In this document: positions 1-5,094 of the stretch, piece by piece
Layout: each line of letters starts with the position of its first letter
Numbering within the stretch: position 1 is the stretch's first letter
Source of the DNA: Xanthobacteraceae bacterium
GTDB lineage: Bacteria > Pseudomonadota > Alphaproteobacteria > Rhizobiales > Xanthobacteraceae
Reading direction: 5' to 3'
DNA: 5,903 bases
Assembly: GCA_030043285.1 (NCBI GenBank)
Contig: JASHXZ010000583.1
Span: forward strand, 1 to 5,903
Notes under the pieces: generated by a model
What the model saw: the letters and a program-made list of their open reading frames with translations, nothing else
Told to the model about the DNA's origin: nothing
Database searches by the model: none
Made by a program: the position numbers and the translations under genes

Positions 1-377
1 TCGGCAAGCCGTCTGGCGAGTTTCGCCGTGGTGGTGGTTTTGCCCGAGCCCTGCAGGCCGACCATCATGATCGGCACCGGCGCCGGCGCGTTGAGATCGA
101 TCGGCTGCGCGTCCGCGCCCAGCGTCTCGATCAGCTGGTCGTGCACGATCTTCACGACCATTTGGCCCGGCGTAACCGACTTGATCACCGCGACACCGAC
201 CGCGCGCTCTTTGACCTGGTCGGCAAACGCCCGCGCCACGTCGAGCGCCACGTCGGCTTCGATCAGCGCACGCCGCACCTCGCGCAACGCCGCCTCGACA
301 TCGGCCTCGGTCAGCGCACCGCGCCGCGTCAGGCGGTCGAGAATGCCGGAAAGTCGCTCGGACAGACTGTCGAACAT
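1..377 (-). CDS. ffh: Signal recognition particle protein Ffh, N-terminal part (runs off the left edge)
   Basis: Ffh is the SRP GTPase that binds 4.5S RNA and signal sequences on translating ribosomes and delivers them to FtsY at the inner membrane. The 125 visible codons start MFDSLSERLSGILDRL, the helical N domain (about residues 1-90; conserved LREVRRALIEADVAL at 31-45). The G domain follows, with the P-loop GLQGSGKT at 107-114 and the adjacent TTTAKLA. The rest of the G domain and the methionine-rich M domain lie outside the window. The ATG at 375-377 is supported by the Ffh-typical N-terminus and by an AAAGGA Shine-Dalgarno at 382-387, 4 nt upstream. A palindromic repeat begins 15 nt before the start codon, so the promoter is either inside or beyond it. 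The extra G domain motifs cannot be checked, but the N domain plus GLQGSGKTT separates this from FtsY (GVNGSGKTT). Confidence 0.97.
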   Translation of the reverse strand, partial: MFDSLSERLSGILDRLTRRGALTEADVEAALREVRRALIEADVALDVARAFADQVKERAVGVAVIKSVTPGQMVVKIVHDQLIETLGADAQPIDLNAPAPVPIMMVGLQGSGKTTTTAKLARRLA

Positions 378-392
378 TTGGTCCTTTCATTT

Positions 393-470
393 CGTCATGC
401 CCGGGCTTGACCCGGGCATCCATGCGGCGACGCCGCTTCATGGACTGCCGAGTCAAGCCCGGCAATGACG
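393..470. repeat. 78-bp palindromic repeat (three-hairpin REP-like element) upstream of ffh
   Basis: Two 32-nt arms (393-424 and 439-470) are inverted copies matching at 26 of 32 positions around a 14-nt centre. Each arm is also a hairpin: left 398-418 (8-bp perfect stem TGCCCGGG/CCCGGGCA, loop CTTGA) and right 446-464 (7-bp stem with one mismatch). The centre folds too (GCGGC/GCCGC, 424-428 with 432-436). The ends read CGTCAT...ATGACG. From memory, elements with GCCGGGCTTGAC-type arms are scattered in hundreds of copies in Bradyrhizobium-like genomes, but copy number cannot be seen here. It carries no ORF of its own. It sits 4 nt upstream of the ffh Shine-Dalgarno, so it would either lie in the ffh leader or separate promoter from gene. 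Confidence 0.85.
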
Positions 471-473
471 ACC

Positions 474-498
474 TAACGACAAAGGCGCCCGAGGGCGC
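474..498 (-). terminator. Probable Rho-independent terminator of the GyrI-like gene
   Basis: Read on the minus strand, GCGCCC-TC-GGGCGC (498 to 485; realistically a 5-bp stem with a 4-nt loop) is followed by CTTTGTCGTT. This matches the compact GC hairpin plus imperfect T-run common in high-GC alphaproteobacteria. It lies about 150 nt after the stop of the minus-strand GyrI-like gene and before the ffh leader, where a terminator would insulate ffh. The T-run is interrupted, so the call is moderate. Confidence 0.5.
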
Positions 499-646
499 AT
501 CGCGCTGTCGGGCGGTTGCCTCCGGCCTCATTGGGGCCGGTCGGCGGTAAACGTGACTTCGATCTCTTGCGAGAGCGGCCGGAAAATAGGGGCCGGCCCT
601 GCCGGCGTCAACCTTGGCTTGGCGGATGGCTCCGGCGCACGGCGGC
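499..646. other. Non-coding remainder of the ffh / GyrI-like gap
   Basis: I see no credible gene here. It holds two GC-rich inverted repeats: CCGGCC 522-527 with GGCCGG 535-540 (7-nt loop), and GGCCGG 577-582 with CCGGCC 593-598 (10-nt loop). Neither has a T-run on either strand. Both lie in the 3' untranslated stretch after the minus-strand gene that stops at 647 and may protect the transcript end. The SRP 4.5S RNA core motif was looked for and not found. Confidence 0.4.
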
Positions 647-1303
647 TTACTTGACCAGGACCAGCACCTCGACGACCAGGTTCTTCTCGTCCGCGGAGGC
701 CGGATCGGTGACGTATTGCTCGATCAAAATGTTCCGCGACTCCAACCCCTTATCGTCGAGATAGTTGTTGATCGCCTCGTAGGTGTCGTCGAGCGCCTCG
801 TACGAGCCGCGGTGCACGAACTTGAGGGCGCGGCCGCCTGGCGACTGGCCGCTCTGCACGTCGCCCTGCGGGGCGTCCTTGGGCGGCGCGGCCAGTGGGA
901 TCGCCGCCTGATAGTCAAAACCATGGTCGTCGGTGGCAGTAAAAATCGTCATCGGCAGGCCGTCGGTCTTCAGCCCGGCCTTGGCCACATAGTCTTCGAC
1001 GGTCTTGAGGGCGCCGCTGATGATGGTGAAGGCCTGATTCCAGGTGCCCGAGCCTTTGACGAAGACGATCGGCTTCGCCGTGAGAGTCACCGCTTCGCCG
1101 AATGCGTCGCCGGGCTTGGTGGTGAGGCCCTCGGGCGCGATCGGGGTCGGGGCGCCCGGCGCGGCCTCCGGCTTGGCGGCCGCAGGGGGTGGCACGGTCT
1201 GCGCCGCGGTCGGCTCCACTGCGGCGATCAAGAGGGACAGCGCCATGCCGAACGCGGCGAGTGAAGCCTCGGCTTTTTTGCAGCGCGCCGAGCGGACGAC
1301 CAT
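647..1303 (-). CDS. Secreted GyrI-like (effector-binding) domain protein
   Basis: This is a 218-residue protein. Residues 1-35 look like a Sec signal peptide: basic R4/R7/K9/K10, hydrophobic stretch about 15-29, and likely signal peptidase I cleavage after the small residues TAA (32-34). A Pro/Ala-rich linker (about 36-58) leads to a C-terminal domain (about 70-218) resembling the GyrI-like / BmrR effector-binding fold. The family-like signature is HRGSYEALDDTYEAINNYL (164-182), then EQYVTDP (195-201) and a final strand VEVLVLV. That fold usually binds small molecules in cytoplasmic regulators or inhibits gyrase; here it is apparently periplasmic and has no DNA-binding domain, so the ligand is unknown. 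An upstream in-frame ATG at 1370-1372 would add 23 residues, but the strong Shine-Dalgarno at 1308-1315 and an intact signal peptide favour the ATG at 1301-1303. It is divergent from dapF and co-directional with ffh. Confidence 0.8.
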   Translation of the reverse strand: MVVRSARCKKAEASLAAFGMALSLLIAAVEPTAAQTVPPPAAAKPEAAPGAPTPIAPEGLTTKPGDAFGEAVTLTAKPIVFVKGSGTWNQAFTIISGALKTVEDYVAKAGLKTDGLPMTIFTATDDHGFDYQAAIPLAAPPKDAPQGDVQSGQSPGGRALKFVHRGSYEALDDTYEAINNYLDDKGLESRNILIEQYVTDPASADEKNLVVEVLVLVK

Positions 1304-1440
1304 TTGGCTCTCCTTGGACCCGTGTAGACGCTGGCGACGGCGTAACCCGGCGTCCCAACCGCCGCCCCGCATCAGCCGCCATGCTACTGGCGCTGCCGAC
1401 CGAAGTCCTCATATAAGTCGCTACGCAATCGGGCTTTATC
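1304..1440. promoter_or_regulatory. Divergent intergenic region between the GyrI-like gene and dapF
   Basis: This 137-nt gap must hold promoters for both directions. On the plus strand TATAAG at 1413-1418 could be a -10 for dapF, giving a very short leader, but I see no good -35 before it. No clear Shine-Dalgarno precedes the dapF ATG (the upstream bases are CGGGCTTTATC). No operator-like long dyad was found. Confidence 0.35.
1308..1315 (-). promoter_or_regulatory. Strong Shine-Dalgarno deciding the GyrI-like start
   Basis: On the minus strand AAGGAGAG lies just before the ATG at 1301-1303, with a 6-nt spacer from the AAGGAG core. It is the best ribosome binding site in the window and rules in favour of the 218-residue form over the 23-residue longer reading. 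Confidence 0.8.
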
Positions 1441-2304
1441 ATGAGCGCGCTCGGCAATCGTGATTTCGTCAAGATGAACGGCCTCGGCAACGAGATCGTG
1501 ATCGTTGACCTGCGCGCCGCGCCGGCGACAATCACCGCGGCCGAGGCACGCGTGGCGGCGCGACAGGAGCCCTACGATCAGCTCATGGCGCTTTATCCGG
1601 CGGCGCGCGGCGCCGACGCCGCCATCCGCATCTACAACAACGACGGCTCGGAAGCGGGCGCCTGCGGCAACGGCATGCGCTGCGTCGCATCCCTGGTCAG
1701 CACCGCAACCGGCAAGGCCAAGCTCGCGTTCGAAACGGCTGCCGGCATCGTTGCGTGCTGGCGAAACGCCGACGGGCTGTTCACCGTCGACATGGGCCAG
1801 CCGCGCTTTCGCTGGAACGAGATTCCGCTCGCCGAAGAATTCGCCGACACGCGGCGGATCGAGCTTGAAATCGGGCCGCGCGGCGCGCCGATCCTGCATT
1901 CGCCATCGGTCGTCAGCATGGGCAACCCGCACGCGATTTTCTGGGTCGACGATCCGGCAGCTTACGATCTGGCAAAAATCGGCCCGCTGCTCGAGAACCA
2001 TCCGCTCTTTCCGGAGCGCGCCAACATCACGCTGGCGGCAACGCCGGCGCGCGATCACGTGATCATCCGCACCTGGGAGCGTGGCGCCGGCCTCACCAAG
2101 GCCTGCGGCTCGGCGGCCTGCGCGGCGGCCGTTGCGGCGGCGCGGCTCAAGCGCACCGAGCGCAAAGTGACGGTGACGCTGCCGGGCGGCGATCTCGCCA
2201 TCGAATGGCGCGCCGCCGACGATCACGTGCTGATGACCGGTCCAGCCGAATTCGAGCACAACGGCCGTTTCGATCTGGCCGCGCTCAGCACAGAGGCGCG
2301 ATGA
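1441..2304 (+). CDS. dapF: Diaminopimelate epimerase DapF
   Basis: DapF is a cytosolic, cofactor-independent epimerase that converts LL- to meso-diaminopimelate, the precursor of lysine and of the peptidoglycan cross-link residue. The 287 residues match the family's length and two-lobed layout. Visible signatures are FVKMNGLGN (9-17), ACGNGMRC (74-81) with catalytic C75, SMGNPHAIF (159-167), ANITLA (194-199) and [18 protein letters not shown] with catalytic C222. Substrate ligands known from the Haemophilus enzyme fall at constant offsets: N13, Q47, N66, N77, N162, N195, E213, R214. The second active-site motif has ACGSAA instead of the commoner ACGTGA, which keeps Cys-Gly-hydroxyl and should be active. 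The ATG at 1441 is chosen because it places the conserved FxKMxGLGN near the N-terminus; it lacks an obvious Shine-Dalgarno. The stop overlaps the start of mtaB, indicating translational coupling. Confidence 0.97.
   Translation: MSALGNRDFVKMNGLGNEIVIVDLRAAPATITAAEARVAARQEPYDQLMALYPAARGADAAIRIYNNDGSEAGACGNGMRCVASLVSTATGKAKLAFETAAGIVACWRNADGLFTVDMGQPRFRWNEIPLAEEFADTRRIELEIGPRGAPILHSPSVVSMGNPHAIFWVDDPAAYDLAKIGPLLENHPLFPERANITLAATPARDHVIIRTWERGAGLTKACGSAACAAAVAAARLKRTERKVTVTLPGGDLAIEWRAADDHVLMTGPAEFEHNGRFDLAALSTEAR
2293..2296 (+). promoter_or_regulatory. Shine-Dalgarno for mtaB inside the dapF 3' end
   Basis: GAGG lies 4 nt before the first ATG (2301) and 7 nt before the second ATG (2304) of the tandem ATGATG. 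The longer spacing is nearer the usual optimum, so I prefer 2304, which gives a TGATG stop-start overlap with dapF. Starting at 2301 would add one Met. Confidence 0.5.
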
Positions 2305-3560
2305 TGAGCGTCAAGGTCGTCACGTTCGGCTGCCGGCTCAATGCCGCCGAATCCGAGGTGATCCGCCGCCAGGCCGCTGAAGCCGGCCTGGACGATACTG
2401 TCGTCGTCAACACCTGCGCAGTCACCGCCGAGGCGGTGCGCCAGGCGCGTCAGAGCATTCGCGCGCTGCGTCGCGAACATCCGCAGCGGCGCATCGTCGT
2501 GACCGGCTGCGGCGCGCAGGCTGACGCGCAAAGCTTTGCCGCTATGCCGGAAGCCGATTTGGTCCTCGGCAATGCCGAAAAGCTTGACCCCGCCGGCTGG
2601 GCCAAGGCGCGCGCAGCGCTCGCGGAGCCTCACGGTCCGAAGACGGTGGTCGGCGACGTCATGGCGGTCGAGCACGCCACGCCGCACCTGATCGACGCTT
2701 TCGCCGGCCGCAGCCGCGCCTTCGTGCAGGTGCAAAACGGCTGCGATCACCGCTGCACCTTCTGCATCATTCCGTTCGGCCGCGGCAATTCGCGCTCGGT
2801 GCCGATCGACGCCGTGGTGGCGGACGTACGCCGGCTGGTCGCCAATGGGTATCGCGAGATCGTCCTCACCGGCGTCGATATCACCGCATACGGCGCCGAT
2901 CTGGCCGACGCACCGCGGCTCGGTACGCTGGTCAAGCGCATCCTCAAGGACGTGCCGGAGTTGCAACGGTTGCGGCTCTCATCCATCGATTCGGTCGAGG
3001 CCGACGGCGATCTGCTCGACGCGCTGGCGAGCGACGCGCGCCTGATGCCGCATCTGCATCTGTCGCTGCAGGCCGGCGACGATCTCATCCTCAAGCGCAT
3101 GAAGCGGCGGCACAGCCGCGCCGATGCGATCACGTTCTGCGCCGAGGTGCGCCGGCTGCGGCCCGACATCGCGTTCGGTGCCGATTTGATCGCCGGCTTC
3201 CCGACCGAGACCGAAGCGATGTTTGAAAACTCGCTCGCGCTCGTCGACGAATGCGGGCTCACCCATCTTCACGTCTTTCCATTTTCGCCGCGGCCGGGAA
3301 CGCCGGCTGCGCGCATGCCGCAAGTCGCCCGCGACATCGTCAAGGACCGCGCCCGACGGCTGCGCGAACGCGGCGCCCAGGCGCTGACGCAGCATCTCGA
3401 CAGCGAGGTCGGCGCAATCCGGCGCGTGCTCGCCGAGTCGCACCAGGCCGGACGCACCGAACAGTTCACCAAGGTGCAGCTCGTCACACCGGCCGAGCCG
3501 GGACAGCTCGTCGATGTGACGATTGCCGCCCACGACGGCAGACAATTGCTGGCGGCATGA
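2304..3560 (+). CDS. mtaB: tRNA t6A37 methylthiotransferase MtaB (radical SAM)
   Basis: MtaB converts N6-threonylcarbamoyladenosine at position 37 of ANN-decoding tRNAs to the 2-methylthio form (ms2t6A), using two [4Fe-4S] clusters and S-adenosylmethionine. The 418 residues show the full three-domain plan. The N-terminal UPF0004/MTTase domain has its three cluster cysteines at C10 (FGCRLN), C38 (NTCAVT) and C69 (TGCGAQ). The radical SAM domain has CX3CX2C at C147, C151, C154 (NGCDHRCTFCIIPFGRG), followed by the family's RGNSRS. A C-terminal TRAM-like RNA-binding segment covers about 377-418. FGCRLN and IIPFGRGxSRS favour MtaB over MiaB (GCQMN, VVPYTRG) and RimO. An upstream in-frame extension to 2205 lies wholly within dapF and lacks family similarity, so it is rejected. 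It is translationally coupled to dapF and followed after 28 nt by the PPOX gene. Confidence 0.95.
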   Translation: MSVKVVTFGCRLNAAESEVIRRQAAEAGLDDTVVVNTCAVTAEAVRQARQSIRALRREHPQRRIVVTGCGAQADAQSFAAMPEADLVLGNAEKLDPAGWAKARAALAEPHGPKTVVGDVMAVEHATPHLIDAFAGRSRAFVQVQNGCDHRCTFCIIPFGRGNSRSVPIDAVVADVRRLVANGYREIVLTGVDITAYGADLADAPRLGTLVKRILKDVPELQRLRLSSIDSVEADGDLLDALASDARLMPHLHLSLQAGDDLILKRMKRRHSRADAITFCAEVRRLRPDIAFGADLIAGFPTETEAMFENSLALVDECGLTHLHVFPFSPRPGTPAARMPQVARDIVKDRARRLRERGAQALTQHLDSEVGAIRRVLAESHQAGRTEQFTKVQLVTPAEPGQLVDVTIAAHDGRQLLAA

Positions 3561-3588
3561 GCTAAACTTGCGCCAATCGGAGAGCGCC

Positions 3589-4224
3589 ATGGACGGCAAC
3601 GGCCAGGATACTCACACCATCACCTCGACCGAACAGCTTGAGCGCGTCTACAGCGACGCGCCATACGGTCCGGCTTTGTTCAAGGAAACCGACCGCATCT
3701 CTTCGCAATACCGCAAGCTGATCGAGGCCGCGCCGTTCTGCGTGATCGCGACCTGCGGTCCGGAGGGCCTCGATTGTTCGCCGCGCGGCGACCCGCCCGG
3801 CTTCGTGCATGTCCTCGACGAGCACACGCTGCTCATCCCCGACCGCCGCGGCAACAATCGCATCGACTCGCTGCGCAACCTGGTGCGCGACCCGCGCATC
3901 TCGTTGTTGTTCCTCATTCCCGGCGTCGGCGAAACCATGCGCGTCAACGGCCGCGCCAAAATCTCGACCGATCCGAAACTGACGGACAGCTTCGCCATCA
4001 ACGGCAAAGTGCCGCGATGCGTGCTGGTCGTCACCGTGGACCGCGCCTATTTCCAGTGCACCAAGGCGATCATCCGCGCCAAATTGTGGGACCAAGCCAG
4101 CAAAGTCGATCGCAAGACGCTGCCAACGCCGGGCGCCATCCTCGCCGAACTGACCGAGGGCAAAATGGGCGGCCCGGAGCACGACCGCCTCGCGCCCGAG
4201 CGGATCAAACAGACGATTTATTGA
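3589..4224 (+). CDS. Pyridoxamine 5'-phosphate oxidase-like FMN-binding protein (MSMEG_1061 / DR_2398 type)
   Basis: This is a 211-residue protein of the split-barrel PPOX superfamily, probably a cytosolic flavin (FMN or F420-like) binding reductase or oxidase; the substrate is unknown for this subfamily. A helical N-terminal segment (about 12-48) precedes the barrel. The barrel strands and loops are recognisable as CVIATCGPEGLDCSPRGDPP (51-70), LIPDRRGNNRIDSLRN (82-97) with the basic PDRRGNNR loop likely to contact flavin phosphate, and FLIPGVGETMRVNGRA (108-123). The C-terminal tail, about 150-211, includes CTKAIIRAKLWD. Retention of SPRGD plus PDxxGNxR is what I associate with the MSMEG_1061/DR_2398 group rather than PdxH. 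The ATG at 3589 is preceded by CGGAGAG and is preferred to an upstream in-frame ATG at 3523 inside mtaB. It may be read through from dapF-mtaB. Confidence 0.85.
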   Translation: MDGNGQDTHTITSTEQLERVYSDAPYGPALFKETDRISSQYRKLIEAAPFCVIATCGPEGLDCSPRGDPPGFVHVLDEHTLLIPDRRGNNRIDSLRNLVRDPRISLLFLIPGVGETMRVNGRAKISTDPKLTDSFAINGKVPRCVLVVTVDRAYFQCTKAIIRAKLWDQASKVDRKTLPTPGAILAELTEGKMGGPEHDRLAPERIKQTIY

Positions 4225-5054
4225 TCGTTCGGCAGAAGCTCTGCCGTCTCACCTTGCCAGCCGCATTGCAAGAGCCGCTCGCGCATGGGCGGCGGCACCG
4301 GCGCGATGACGCGGATCGGCGGACGGTTTTTGTAGAGCGGCACGACAATCTCACGCGCATGAAGATGCAGTCCGGGACCGCCAACGCGCGGCGCCCTGCC
4401 GTAGATCGTATCGCCGACAATCGGCCAGCCCATTTCGGCGCAGTGCACGCGAAGCTGATGGGTACGGCCCGTCACCGGCTCGAGCGCGAGCCAGCTTATT
4501 GTCTTACCCTCCCCTGCAGGGAGCGGGTCGACGGGGGAGCCGTCGGGGTGGGGTGATGCGTCGCGGTTACTGACCCCCGCCCGACCCGCCTGTGGCGGGT
4601 CGACCTCCCCCTTGCAGGAGGAGGTAACGGTCGAACGCCCCAGCACGCGCCACTTTGTCACCGCGGGCTGCCCCGCCGGGTCGTGCTTCATCCACCAGCC
4701 GCGGCTGGCATCGAGACGGCCGAGCGGCAGCTCAATCACGCCCTCGTCAACTTCCGGCCCACCCTCGACCACGGCCCAATAGGTCTTCTCGACCGCCCCG
4801 CTCTTGAACAGCCGGCCGAGCTGCGCCAGCGCCTTGCGATGGCGGCCGAGCACGAGGCAGCCGGACGTTTCGCGATCGAGCCGATGCGCCAAGGCGGGCC
4901 GCCGCGGCAGGCCGAACCGCAGGGCATCGAAATGATCTTCCAGGCTCTCGCCGCCCTTCGGCCCGCGGTGCACCGCAAAGCCGGCCGGCTTGTCGATGAC
5001 GAGCATCAGGGCGTCGCGATACAGGAGCCGCGACACCATCTCTTGCGGAGTCAT
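4218..5054 (-). CDS. RluA-family RNA pseudouridine synthase carrying an in-frame repeat insertion
   Basis: The enzyme isomerises uridine to pseudouridine in rRNA or tRNA; the target site cannot be read from sequence. The 278 residues lack an S4 domain. They show LVIDKPAGFAVHRGP (18-32), the catalytic motif HRLDRETSG (57-65) with nucleophile D60, KTYWAVVEG (90-98), the RluA core EPVTGRTHQLRVH (192-204) and IVGDTIYG (212-219). Between the strand ending KWRVLGR (134-140) and the strand ISWLALEP (186-193), where homologues normally have a short turn, lie about 42 Pro/Gly/Asp/Ser-rich residues (about 143-184) encoded by a palindromic repeat. No stop or frameshift results and every catalytic motif is intact, so the gene is probably functional. 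The ATG at 5052-5054 has AAGGTG about 10 nt upstream. Its stop overlaps the convergent PPOX gene by 7 bp, and its 5' end is 40 nt from divergent ftsY. Removing the insertion leaves about 236 residues, nearer the short RluA class. Confidence 0.92.
   Translation of the reverse strand: MTPQEMVSRLLYRDALMLVIDKPAGFAVHRGPKGGESLEDHFDALRFGLPRRPALAHRLDRETSGCLVLGRHRKALAQLGRLFKSGAVEKTYWAVVEGGPEVDEGVIELPLGRLDASRGWWMKHDPAGQPAVTKWRVLGRSTVTSSCKGEVDPPQAGRAGVSNRDASPHPDGSPVDPLPAGEGKTISWLALEPVTGRTHQLRVHCAEMGWPIVGDTIYGRAPRVGGPGLHLHAREIVVPLYKNRPPIRVIAPVPPPMRERLLQCGWQGETAELLPNDQ
4230..4246 (+). terminator. Hairpin just after the PPOX stop, possible weak terminator
   Basis: CGGCAGA (4230-4236), loop AGC and TCTGCCG (4240-4246) form a perfect 7-bp stem 5 nt after the plus-strand stop. 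It also lies in the last codons of the convergent pseudouridine synthase gene. Neither strand has a proper T-run afterwards, so it may act as a transcript-end stabiliser or be chance. Confidence 0.3.
4504..4627. repeat. ~124-bp palindromic element inserted in frame in the pseudouridine synthase gene
   Basis: The ends are inverted: 4504-4523 (TTACCCTCCCCTGCAGGGAG) against 4604-4627, whose reverse complement begins TTACCTCCTCCTGCAAGGG. Each end is itself a near-palindrome around CTGCAG or TTGCAGG. Inside are a perfect 6-bp stem CGACGG/CCGTCG (4529-4534 with 4540-4545), a longer imperfect G-rich/C-rich stem (4546-4554 with 4573-4582), and a perfect 9-bp stem CGACCCGCC/GGCGGGTCG with loop TGT (4582-4602). 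GGGTCGAC occurs twice (4525-4532, 4597-4604). No target duplication is evident. The element has no transposase, so any movement would need help in trans. I recall similar CTCCCC...GCAGGGG...GACCCGCC modules as dispersed repeats in Bradyrhizobium-like genomes. The insertion of about 126 nt is a multiple of three and open on the host gene's strand. Confidence 0.85.
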
Positions 5055-5094
5055 GGTTTTCGCACCTTGCGGAACCCGCTATCACGGGCGCGGC
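5055..5094. promoter_or_regulatory. 40-nt divergent gap between the pseudouridine synthase gene and ftsY
   Basis: The gap is too short for two complete non-overlapping promoters, so ftsY is probably transcribed from a promoter inside the pseudouridine synthase coding region, or the two promoters overlap. TATCAC at 5080-5085 is only a weak -10 candidate. No strong Shine-Dalgarno precedes the ftsY ATG (upstream bases GGGCGCGGC). Confidence 0.35.

Noticed and set aside
28..468. Plus-strand open frame of 146 codons covering ffh and the repeat
   Set aside because: It is antisense to the Ffh N domain and ends in the palindromic repeat; its C-terminal MPGLDPGIHAATPLHG peptide is a translation of the repeat that is commonly mis-annotated as protein.
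378..646. Possible 4.5S SRP RNA gene in the gap beside ffh
   Set aside because: The conserved SRP RNA domain IV bulge and GGAA-type tetraloop motif were looked for on both strands and not found; the hairpins present are explained by the repeat and a terminator.
614..1264. Plus-strand open frame of 216 codons opposite the GyrI-like gene
   Set aside because: It has low-complexity Gly/Arg composition and no ribosome binding site; the opposite strand has a signal peptide, strong Shine-Dalgarno and recognisable fold motifs.
1384..2259. Long minus-strand open frame of 291 codons antisense to dapF
   Set aside because: It is a mirror frame of a well-supported gene in high-GC DNA, has an Arg/Ala/Asp-rich composition typical of such shadows, shows no recognisable domain, and dapF has all catalytic residues in the plus frame.
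2301..2303. First ATG of the tandem ATGATG as the mtaB start
   Set aside because: It is not excluded, only less favoured: the GAGG spacing is 4 nt against 7 nt for the second ATG. The product differs by one Met.
4504..4627. CRISPR-like or insertion-sequence interpretation of the repeat-rich block
   Set aside because: There are no regularly spaced direct repeats, no transposase frame and no target duplication; the symmetry is inverted, as in a palindromic element.
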